Of a stretch of DNA of 64,000 nucleotides, positions 11,293-24,000 are shown in pieces. The stretch comes from Aporrectodea caliginosa (Eukaryota; Annelida; Clitellata; Crassiclitellata; Lumbricidae), in contig JACEVL010000130.1 of the NCBI GenBank assembly GCA_020284085.1, positions 2,046,908 to 2,110,907 on the forward strand, given 5' to 3'. The notes below the pieces were generated by a model. It worked only from the letters and a program-made list of their open reading frames with translations. It had not been told where the DNA came from and searched no databases. The position numbers and the translations under genes were made by a program. How positions within the stretch are numbered: the stretch's first letter is position 1; every line of letters starts with the position of its first letter.

Positions 11293-12066
11293 CTGTTTAA
11301 CAAATGCTTTTTGCATTTAATTTTTAATGCACTTAATTTTTCAAATAATTTTTGAAAAGAAAGACAATGAATTTGGTGGGGGAGATGACCCTATAGGGCT
11401 GAGGACACAAAGGGGAACAGAAAAAAATGTCAGAAATTGTCGAAGCAGTCTTTGATAAATTATGCAATTTCCAGAGCTTAGAGAATTAAAAGACGCCATT
11501 TCCTAAGACATTGGTCAGGATTTCTAGGCCTGACTCTCGTATTGCAAGTGCATTGAGAAAGCGTCATTATCGATGCGACAAGCGCGGTAGAGGACACTTA
11601 GTTCAAGATAGACCACTTATTTTCTCTGCAAACTGGGCTACAATAGGTTTGCAGAGGGTCTTGTAGACTTCCCTCGTGGAATGAGTAAACTATGGCCGCC
11701 ACTGAGACGTCATTGACGTATTTTCTCTTAAAGTCTTTCCTTCCGAGTTGCATTTCTTGACAAGAAATTGCAAATTTCCGATGATATCAAAATTCAAATA
11801 CATGCTTACGTGTATGTGTGCAAATAAATACACACGCATATATATATTATAGTCGACATAATGTATACATGCATTATGTATGTAGGCCTACATTGCGTAG
11901 ATGTACATAGGTATGATGTAGGTATGATGTGTATACGTAAGTGTGCATGTATAGGCATGAATGTTAATACGTACGTATATAGCCTATATATATATATACG
12001 TATGAGCATTATATATATATATGTTTGTGTAGTCGCTTTCATTGCTGTCTAGATATACATACGAAG
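11293..12066. other. Region upstream of the sulfotransferase-like gene
   Basis: No gene or clear transposon. From about 11800 to 12030 the sequence is a degenerate TATG/TACA/TATA low-complexity run that ends close to the start codon at 12067. No convincing TATA box or initiator could be separated from this background. Confidence 0.5.
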
Positions 12067-15000
12067 ATGGCAGAGAAGAGGCAGGTGCGTGTCTTCCTCT
12101 GGGCGGTTCCGCGAAGCATATCAACCGCTTTTTTCCGCGCCATGATGAACAAGTCAAGCTGCAAGGTATTTCTTGAATCAATTCATGATTTCATCTCTAA
12201 CATTTAGGATATATTCGCAGGTTGTATTGGCAACAAAAACGTAAAAGTTGAAACTGCAACCTCGCGTGTCTGATAGCAGTGAAACCATTAAAACCAGGGT
12301 TATGACATATGGCCCATGACAATTCCAACGTAACACGGGGACAACTGTGATCAAACTGGAAACGCTGAGCACAATTATGATACAACTGGATACGATGACG
12401 AGGTAGCGACTGGTATAAGGGACAATTGTTTAGAGGGGGAGGGTAATAGGCTATGTTTGAAGTGACTTCCGTTCTTTCGAACACGAATAAATTTGGTCTT
12501 CTTCACTGAAAACCCTTGTGTTATAGTTAGCAATAAAATATAATTCATTCCATAGCCAAAAAATTACTGAAAGTAAATAAGTAAGGATATAAACTGCTTC
12601 GTTCAACTTAATTTCACATTTTTCTTCAAGTTATTTGTTTATTGCATGAGGATTCCTTTTTCTAAACACAGCGTTATATGATATATATATATATAGTGTT
12701 GTTATTTCTTTACAAGTTTTGCAACGAATAGTTCTGTTCCAACTGAATTGTGCTTCAAATAATAAAATAAGTAAGCGGGGTATGCCTACACGGCAAAATA
12801 GTCTTTGTATAGATGTTTTACAATTAGGCCTACTAAACGATGTGTAATAGGTGATATTTGCTTGGAAATCAGGCTCCTACACTTAGTTCGTCTTACCATT
12901 CGCTCGATTATGAATCGCGCTCACAAGGTAATAAAAGGCGCTATAGAAATTACAGACTTAAATTGCTTGTGCAGAGAATTGTCTGGCGTGCCAACTAATT
13001 CACACCTGCCTGCGTTAACGCTCTAAACTCACTCTCTCTAAGTCCATAGGCTTCTTGAACTATTATTGTAGTGCAGCATAAATGTTGCTATTTTGTTTCT
13101 GGCAAAGAGAATTGAAATGAAAGAAATACCTTGCTTAAAGCAGCTGTATCCTAATGCATATAATTCATGTTTGCGCAATTAAGTGCTTCGTAAATCCGAA
13201 ATAACCGGAAGCTTTTAGGAACAATGCAGCTCTTGTCGCTCGTTGCTCGTCGTCTGCCCGATCCAGGATTGAGTTTCCACTGACAGACCGCTATTATAGT
13301 GAGCCATCAGAATATGGCTCTCGGTAAAAATCATTTTAGACGCATTTATTTCACTCTCCAAACCCTCGATGGCTGTGGATCCTACATAGCAGTCGAGAGA
13401 CTATTATCAAAATAACTGTCGAACTGGTAAAACGCACCGAGTGAGGAGCGAATCAGCTAAGTCAAAGGTATGACAAAGCGAAATTTAAGCTTTTGCACAG
13501 AAGAAACGCTCAAACTACTCTGGTGTGATAGGATTTATTATTTTGTAAGTTTAAAGCACACGTTTTACCAGATTCTACACTTCAATATATCTATCGATAT
13601 GCCAATGAACATTTGATGGGATCCGTAGGCCTACATATGGCCGTATAAGGTCACACTTGGGTCCCATGTGGGCATGCTAATCGAACAACTGCGATGAGCT
13701 ACAGTATAGACACTAACTCCTGGTTATTTTGCCTCCTCAAAATGCATCGTTATATTGCCTAATAACCATAAAATGTTAAGTGACTGTCTTACTAAATAAC
13801 TGTTGTGCCTATTAGCTGTATGAATCACTTGATCTATAGTAGGCCTACATCTGCCTCTATAGTAGACATTGCTTTGTATAGAAGAAACGCTCGAACTACT
13901 CTTATGTAATAGTATTGTAAGAGCCGAGCTCTTCTTCGTAGTTCTGCTGTTCAAACGGAAACGCCGAGTGTCACGAGACATCGTAACGATGTCCAAGTGT
14001 AATCATGAGTTCTGTTCAAACAACCATTCTGTCCTGCCTTACCTAATTGCAATCCATAGATCAGCGTATAGAGTTGACTACTGGAACTGAAGAAGTTGTT
14101 GTTATGGCAAAGGTGTTGTTGGAACCATTCTCAAAAGCGTATTACTTCGGAGAGGAGCGCGTAAGTAGCAGGTACGCCAAAGACTCAGTCCAACCACGCA
14201 GCACGTTCAAGAACGTCAAGGAAATGTGCGAAGACAACTATCCAGGTAAACAACAACGCAATGCCATTATTTTATTACGAGTTTTCGGTCATACGTCTCT
14301 TTTAAGAATTACATGTATGCCACGAGAATCGTTTAAAGTGAAGAGTTCGTAGATTCAGTACATCTGACATTCTGGGTCTGTCTGAATTTCAGACAAGACG
14401 CAGAATGTCAGATGTACTATACGAAGACGGTAGGCTGCTTCAGGTCATAACTTTGAGCGTAGGAATAAATTACAGTATTGCAGAACCTCATAGTACGCTT
14501 AGTTCAAGCAGCAGGTGAGAACATAGCATCAGCATACTTAAACCAAGACAACTTTGTTCTACATGTTGCATGGTTGGACAATGAATTATCAGGTACAACT
14601 GCAGTATCGATCTTTGAATCCCAGTCGCTGATTACAAACTTAATTATTGGAACTTTCCTTAACGGTTCATGTCGAACGGTATAGTAAGACAGACACAATG
14701 TATTCTTTCAGGTTACGAAACAGTATTCGTTAAGGACATGGCTTACTACCTTACTGGCAAACTGGACACGCCACAGTATGTTCCCTCCAACTATGTCCAT
14801 ACATTCCTACTCAGACATCCGCAGAAATCTATCTACTCGCTGTACAAGATGTCTCTGAACAAGGATCTCACCGGTTAGTAGGCATTCAATCACACGTTTC
14901 TAGAATCCGTCTGAGCCTGTATACTGTACTGGGCAAGGTTATTATACTTTTCCAATCTATTATGTATGTAAACACAATATTTGTGTTGGCCCATCAGCTT

Positions 15001-18000
15001 GGAACTCTCTTCCCCAATCTCTTCGCCTCGAGTTACTAGCCCTCTCTCCTTCCCAGTTCCGTAGACGTCATAAGACTTTCTTGTTCCCTGATTCAGGCAC
15101 TGACGCAGGGAGAGAGCGCTGCTGAATTATGAGCGGCGCTATATAAATGTTAGCTTACAATTACAATTACAATTTCAAGTCAACGTCTATGTGGGCTGGG
15201 CTAGACATGCAGTGCAGTCGGAATATAACACATTCACTGCACGTTTTTAAAGTTACTATCGCTTGCAAACCCTCACAGCATTTCGATGGGCATTAGGTGA
15301 AACCCATAATTATGAGCTGTATGTAGGTTTAAATTGTGAATATGGGTCCTAAATGAGTTCCAAGTGGGCGTGGTAACAGGGACAGTCTTCTATAATTGTC
15401 GATTTTGAGAATTATGTTTAATAACCAGAATTTCATGCATCGTAGGATAGTTTCATTTCATCACTTAGAATGAATTACATTTGGAAAATTTTCAATACAT
15501 GTTTGAAAATAAAATTTAATTTTACTTAATTTCTCCAATAGGTATATTTCATTGTTAAACTTACTAAACTGTTACACTTTCAAGAACTTTCAAAGTAACA
15601 CCAATTAGATAAAGATTTAAAAAGTAACTATCATGGACAAGGCCGTTTTAAGGTCGTCGTAGGCCCTAGGGTCAAGGCACTCTTGCATTCGTAGACCCCA
15701 ACTGCCAGCTCTGCACTAAAGCTCAACGCATAATTACGCGTTCACATTATTTATTGACGTCATGCTGCAGTTTGGTCGGCACATCATCCGGGAATAAGTT
15801 GCCTAACAACCTGCGACATGAACTCCTCAGCCTCTCTTTGCCTCTTTTCAACAAACGCTTGAAGACCATTCTGTTTCATTGTGGTCTCATTGTGTCAGGT
15901 CTGGAGAGCCTAATGATGAGTCTGCATCGAAGTGGTGCTATATAAATTTACAATTACAGCTACAATTACAAGCTATAATCTCTCACTTAGAAGCATGATA
16001 TGTGTCAGTCATGCAAGACTACAGAAATTTGAAACAAGGCGTGTCATTGGATCATTGAATTTGATATGCATATGTGATGCAAGACATAAAACACTTTCAG
16101 CTTTTAGTTCTTCGAAGATTACATAAAAATATACTATTTCCTTTGACTTTCGTTCGTAAGCAAAGTACAAACAATTATAATCCAAGAAAGCGTGCAAGAC
16201 AATAGCTCCATGAAACATGCACATAAACTGTGGATATACATTAAACACCACCTTTACGTGTAGTTCTGAAGCAAGTAGGCCTAGTCCACATCATCATCAT
16301 TCAAGCATGTTCACGACTGATGCATCTGGAATATGCAAACAGCCAAACATTCGGGAAAATGCACTTGTTGGCGTGTGCAGATCGAAATTAAGATTGTATT
16401 AGGATTATTATTCATCTTCAGGATCCTATGAAAACATGTTATACATTACCTGATAATGTCAGTCAAAGATGGGCAAAACGGTAGCTCATTGTGACGTCTG
16501 CTAGCTAGGACACATCAATAATGTTTTGATTTTAAATCTCAAGTTACTTTTTAAATTGCTGAGTAATGTCCACATAAAGTAGGCTGTTGCACAGCTTATC
16601 TTGACTTCGAGTTACCATAATACCTTAAACTGTTTCAGTACAATTAAAAAAAATTATTACATTAGAATTTGAAATTTCCTTTTTTCATTTTCATGTCAAA
16701 TTCAATAATTAAACTAATTTTTCAATGTCTCATTCTTAGAATTGCGTAGGCTCCTGAAAGGTTCGTAGGACCTAGGCACAGTGCCTACCGTGCCTAATGG
16801 ATAATACGGCCCTGTTACCCCTGTACACGTACCATGTGTAAGCCTATAATACTAGATGCGGACGTCCGCATTGAGCATAATCCCTCTGTGCGCATTTCGA
16901 TGATTTCTCCTCTGCGGACGTCCTTTTTGGACGACCTCTTAGTCATGCAGGTAGTTAATTAGACTCAAACGCTTCAACGTTGAGAATGCCTATTAAGCAT
17001 TGATCCAAGTCGGGATAATAATAATGATGATCCAACGCAGTGGAGACCATCTGCCTGAAATTCGAGTTAGAGGCACAGACTGTATTTAATATATAATGAT
17101 ATTAATAATTGTACTAACAAGATTCTGTTCTACTTATTTGCAGACGATACCACTGTTTTTGTCACTGCTGATAATGACCACGACTTATATGACACCATGA
17201 ATTCTGAACTGCTTCACTTAACCAATTGGTTTCATGCTAACCTTCTGTCTCTCAATGTTAAAAAGACTAATTATATTATCTTCTCTAGCTCCAGAAGCAA
17301 GGTCCAGGATGATCCTAGCAAGACCATTAGTATTAATAACATCCCCATAAAGCGGGTAACTCAAGTCAAGTTTCTAGGTATAATTATGGATGAACACCTA
17401 AAATGGCATGCCACCATTAACTTAGTTAACAAAATAAGATAGCCAAGTCTATAGGGGTTATCAGAAGCGTTTGAGTCTTAAAACTACTCTTCCCCCTAAT
17501 ACTCTCCGTACTTTATATAATACTTTCATTTTACCTTAATTATGGTGCTATAATATGGGCAGGTGGGTATAAAACTCCACTCCAACCTATACACTTACTC
17601 CAAAAGAGGGTTGTGAGAATCATAACTGGTGTACACTACTTGGCTAAGACCTCTAGTCTGTTTAAAAGTTAAAACTTATTACCCATCTTTGACCTACATA
17701 CACTTCAACTTGCTATCGTCATTCTTCATGTACCGACATCAGAGCCAAACCTTACCCAGTTTATTTAATTGAATTGTTATTTCTCCACTAATGCTTCTGT
17801 CCACGGTTATAACACTAGATCTCGGTTTAATCTTCGCTCTGCAATCTGTAAAACTAATGTTAGGCAATTTTCTGATAGAATAACTGGGCCTAAAGTCCCT
17901 AAACTATGGAACTCCATTGACCGTGGCATCTGCAATCAGAGGTCACTCAACTCCTTAAAACAGGCCTATAAAAACACTTACTTAACTGACGTTGTTTTTT

Positions 18001-21000
18001 TTACTGCCATGCCTATTTCTCATCCTAAGTTAATCGAACTGACTCATGTTTCCTTTCAAATTCTATCAATTTGTTCCATCATAGTGGGGAAGACTAGATA
18101 AGCCCATTGGGCTTCTTCTCCTCACGAATCGATTTTTATTACCTAACCTGTTAGACTATCCTGAAATGGTTGGTTATTAGGCCTACTGTTTAATGACACT
18201 GTATCGTAGCAAAGGTGATGAGCGTCGCCCTCCTCCTCCTTTATCCAGGGCCGTTTTAAGGTCGTCTTAGGCCCTATAGGCACTCTTGCATTCGTAGACC
18301 CCAACTGCCAGCTCTGCATTAAAGCTAAATGCATAATTACGCGTTCACATTATTTATTGACGTCATGCTGGAGTGTAGCGGCACATCCTCTGGGAATAAG
18401 TTGCCTAACAACCTGCGACATAAACTCCTCAGCCTCTCTTTCCCTCTTTACCGCAAACGCTTGAAGACCATTCTGTTTCATTGTGTTAGGTCTGGACTCT
18501 CTGGAGCGCCTATGATGAGTCTGCATCGAATTCGTGCTATAGAAATTAGCAGTTATAATTTATGAGCTCGCACTTTAAAAAATTGAAACAAAATTGAAAC
18601 AGGCGTACATCAATAGATCATTGGATTTAATGCAAGCTGGCTTGTGCAGATCGAAATCAAATGTATGCCTATTATTATCAGCATTCATTATCAGGATCCT
18701 ATGGAAACATGCTGTACATTACTTGATAATGTCAGTCAAAGATGGGCAAAACAGTAGCTCATTGTGACGTGCGCTTGATACAGACACACCAATTTCATAT
18801 CTCGTGTATTATTTAGAAAATCTACTAAATACATATATTCTCCAGTATATGGCTTATTGGTTGCCTCGTTCGTTTTGCCCTAACTAACATTGCCACTAGC
18901 CTAATTCTTTAGTAACTAATTGTTATAGCAGAGATAATATTTGCTATCTCAACCCATTTAATAACTAACTGTCAGAGCTGAGACAATTTTTCCTAGCTGT
19001 TACATGTTACAAGTTGCGACCTGTCAGCTTGATGTTGAGAATAAACGAAATTGATTGATTGCTTGACCAACACATGTTTTGATTTTTAATCTCGATATGC
19101 TTTTTGGAATGTTGAGTAAAGTTCACATAAAGTAGGCCGTTGCACGGCTTAATTTAACTTGAAGTTACCGTAATATCTTAAAGTTAAACTGTTTCAATAC
19201 AATTGCAAAAATTATTATATTAGAATTTAAAATTTCCTGTTTTCATTTTCGCGTCAAATTCGATCAGTAAACTAATTTTTCAGTGTCTCATTTTAAGACT
19301 TACACAGGCCTCTCAAAGGTTCGTAAGCCCTAGGCACAGTACCTACTGCTCTCAGGTTAATAATAAACTGTTGGTAGACGTTTGCGTAAGTAGCGCTTAC
19401 ATGGATGAATAATGCATTTCAGAACCGTTCAGTGACATTTTCAGTTTGAATGTTTCTCCATTGGCTCATAAAATAAAAACATAAAAATTAGGTTCAGGTC
19501 CATCTAATGTATTCTTTGCTTAGGCTATCTAAATCCAACTGAATAACTTTTGGACTCTATCTAGGCATATATTCATTTGACATTGCAGCATTGACAGCGG
19601 TAAGCATATATCTCGCATACAGCTTCATTTGTAGCCTTTAGGCCTATATTAAGTTTCCTACAGACGCTGTATCAAAGCTGAGATCCTTAGCAGACGCGAT
19701 GAACAGATAGAACTAAAACTATTGTAACCCCTGCAAAATTAAGTTTGAAATTTCATCAAAACCACTATAAAGATGCCGGTTAGATTATCAGATAGGTGTA
19801 ATGAAAAAGTGACCAATCAGCCAATTATATAGCGCTATCATCACTTTCGGCGCAATAACAATGACACCATTGACCTCCGTGCTCATATCGTGGTTTCTTT
19901 AGCATCAGCATGTTGAGAAGTTTCTGGGAAAAGAAATCTTTAGAACAGGATGAGAATCCAGGCATCATTCGCTTTTTGAGACCGTGCCACATTGAGGACG
20001 TCATATATGCGCTGAAACGACAACAATATCCTCGTTCTTCACGCCCCCCCCCTAGATCTGGGGAAGGGAGAGCGAAGAAGCCAAGCAGAGGCGGACTCAT
20101 CATCCGTTATAAATATGAACTCATTCGGCTGCAGCAGCTGCAAGTAATTGCATCCATGGCGACACCATCGACGCATAAATATGAGGACAAGCCCGGATTA
20201 CGACCAATTACAAGATGACCTCAAGATATAGAAGGATATGATGAGGCGATGCACAAAGGTTCGACGATGAAGAGCAGCGTCAATCTCCATGTTCACTTAA
20301 TTATTATCATTATTATAATTATTAGTATGTACACGTGTTCCGATGTTCGGAGAGTGGTGAACATATTGCACATGCCAATAAGTGCAGTCTCACACATGAG
20401 GCGAAAATGTCCAGTATGGGAATGTGAAACAAGTAGACTTAGTAGAGCTATTTAAACATCAAATAAGGGGTACAACGGTGCCACCAATATTTTCATCAAT
20501 GTCCAGCATTAACTATTTCTCCTTTGTTATAAAGTTGCTATATATGTCCAAGCAAAGCATGACACGACATTATACAATATATCAAGCATATATACACGTT
20601 GACTTGAAATGTTGTGTTTACGTAATAAATTTGAAGAGTACAATAGCCTTGCGCAGCACAATAGCCTATATTATATATATATTATATATATATATATATA
20701 TTATATATATACAAGCTTGGGTCTTGGATAGGCTATATATTGCAAGCGCCTGAGTTCCTGACAAAGCAATCATGACGAGGCAAATAGATAAAAAAAATGC
20801 ACCCAGACAAACAGAGTAAATTCAATCCGGAATTCACACCTGATTGATGTAGCGCCAATGTGCGGAATATTCCACGACATTTCCTGTTTCTGACGTCGAT
20901 GTAATTAGAAGCAGACGGACGGACGACAGAAAGAGCGTCCAATTAAGACGATGACGATGACGAGGAGGAGGAGGAAGATAAAAAGGAGGGAAGGAGGAGG

Positions 21001-24000
21001 AAGAGAAGGAAGGAAGGGAGGAAGAGGAGGAAGAGAAGAAGGAAGGGAGGAAAGAGGAGGGGCGACTGTCGACGAAAAGTGCAAGAAATGACGATCAAAT
21101 TAATTCGTGGACTCATTACATCATCCAGTTACATTTTCTTCCACAGCGGAAAGCCTCGAGGCATTTTCGCTCTCCAGGATTTCTGACGTGACCTACATGT
21201 AGGATGCGTTCTTGGCAAGTTTTTTCTTTGCCGGTGTTTTCGAGTGTTTTGACGGTGGTCAGAAGCTTATCAACGAAGCCTGGTGCGACTCCGTTGGACT
21301 CTTCCAATGGAGGGGTTTCAGGTTACTCCCTAAACAGTAATGGCCAGAAGAGTCTTTGGATTGGCGCTGACAGTTCTTCTAAGGTGACGACACTGTACGA
21401 TTATTTGTCGTCTGCTAAGAACGTCATCCTGCACAGACCCAGTGACAGAGGGATGCCCAGGTCTCTGCTACCGTCTGCAAGGGACCACGTGATTGTGTTA
21501 GGGTTCGTGTGTTGCGAGAGCAGCTGTCGTCTGTCGCCGTTCCTCTTCTTAGTCCATATAGGTAGTAAAGTTACTGGAACTCTGACACTGTTCGATTTCT
21601 GACAGTGCCAGTCCCAAGCCTGGATAAAGGAGGGCGACGCTAATGGTCTTTGTTACCACACAGCTAGTCGTTAAACAGAAAAACCACAACCAACTCCAAC
21701 AATCTAGTCCACTATCAGCTGTGGATGGGAATGCGTCGGCTGTTTTTTTGCCTGTTTGAGGAACCTCCTCCATTTGGTGATTCTTCTAATCATAAGTAAC
21801 TGAGCATTGTTTGCTTGTTGATTAATTGTTTGTGCTTAATGGCTTTAACATCATTTACACTGGCGCAGGGAGCATTTTTGAGAGGTAGGCTATTAAATAC
21901 AAGCGTTATTATAAGTGCTTAGATATATAGATACATGCGCATACACAAAAGCATTCATACACAAATGCATACTTATAGGCATAGATCTATATACATATAC
22001 ATACAGGATATATCGAGAGATTTGGTTTTTTGACGCGCATATTAATATAGTCCATGCCCATAGGACTTATGCATATGTTTATATTTGGATGCATTTAGGC
22101 CTAATTGATTGTAATCTTGTTCATACAACGTGCAATTCCTTATAAGTCGATATAGCGATAGGTGTAGGTACGCTGACAGGCATTAATGTATTTTGGCGGG
22201 CGTGAACACAGGAATTCCGCAAAAAGTTGTAACTAACAGAAATGTTATTGAGAAATTTTAATGGAATAAAACATTTCAGGCAGTTTTTTTTAATATACAA
22301 AAGTTTTTCAAACGTTTAAAACTGCCGTCAATCATCTTCTGTGTTTGGCCCCAGTGAGCGACAATCCGAACTTTCAGTGCCCATAAGCAACCCAGTAACT
22401 GTTTACAGAGATCACTGCATGGACCTATAGCTAGGTCAGAGCTATGGTCTGAATAGGGACGTAGGCATCTTTGTTATGGTTATCTCGACGAAAATAATCC
22501 GAACACGATTAAACGCAAAAGTTTAAAAAGTAGGCTACCGCCGAGTCAGATAATCGTACAGCAGTATTAGGCCTAGTTAATAGCTATTTTATTTAGCTGG
22601 TGTAAAAACTTGCCTTAATTGAGTTAGTGTCACGTAAGCTGGGCGCTTTTGTTCAAACTAGTAGGGCTAATGTAGAATGGTTTCCAACTTTATATCAGTT
22701 TTTGATATAAATGAATTATGTTCTCGTTTAAGCTATGAGATCATAGGCCCTACAACAAAAGTAAGTAAGTAAGTAACTTAAAGTAAGTATATTCAGAAGC
22801 GTTCAGCATCTGACAACGAGAGCAGCTGGCCACGATAGATCCGATGAGATGTTTCTTATAAGAGATTCTCTAGACCTTTGCAAGATTTATCTAGATCAGT
22901 TTGATGATATGCTAACTGGTTGATTTCATATAGGATGGGATCATTTTGATGCGAGCGAAATCGGATTCAAGGAACTCTACGAAATGTTTCTCATCGTCAC
23001 GCAGCAGTTGGGACAGGAGGCCATTGTGGTCGACGCCGACGACCTCCTCCAACACCCGGGTCAGTGATAACCATTGTCACTTGTGTACTCAATCATTTCT
23101 TTGCGTATACAGATGATGAAATATTCTTACGCAGAAGCATACTGAAAACCAAGTATCTTGAAGCTACTCGCCCCAGAGGAGCTAAGAGATTCCACGGCCG
23201 ATAAGCACAATTACGGTCGATGGAGACACACCTTCTTCCACCGTTGAGCTTCGGGTTCAGCTGGGAGAGGAGCGGCAGGAGCCCAAGACCGAGGCCACTG
23301 GCCAAGAGTAGTAGAAGCGACAACGCTCTGGAGAGGTGTGCACGCCGGTAATTATAATGATGTTGGTGATGATGATGATGATAATGACGATGATGAAAGG
23401 AATTTGTACGAAGTGTATTAATTCTGCTTCTTTTCCCGTAGATTTAATTTATTTTTGAGAATGTAATATGGTTAAGACAGTGAATAAGTGATGACTGGAT
23501 GGTCCTTAGAATTAACTCGTTTTCTCAAAAGTGTTTCTCAGCGTTATACTGCCTCCACTTAAAAGATCGCGGCAACCCCCTCCCAGTCTAGCGTAGAAAC
23601 GATTCAACTTTCTAACTAAACCAGTTGACAGGAAGCCACCAGGTGATGGTAGAGCGTATAATTATGATCTAGTTTATTTATAGGGATTCCTTCAGATTGG
23701 ATAATATTAAGCAACGGTGCATACTTGTTAAAAAACTTGCTTCATCTGCTAAAAATGCATACTTAACTAATTTAAACGTTTTGCATCATTAAAGCATTGC
23801 TGTTGGCCTCAACTGTTATTTCATCAGGTAGACGTTATATTTGTTCCCCACTGTGTGCTTGGTTACCCATGAGAATTCAAATAAATTGTTAACCTTTTCG
23901 CAGTAAGCGCGGTACCCGCATATCTCCACAAGCCGTAAAGCGCAAACTTAATTAAATTAAGTGGCTAAGTGGGCGCTGGCTGCAGACCATAAAATGGATG

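Noticed and set aside
23093..23323. Antisense Leu-rich 76-codon frame after exon 4
   Set aside because: The apparent signal-peptide-like start is composition-driven and no downstream exon or domain supports it.
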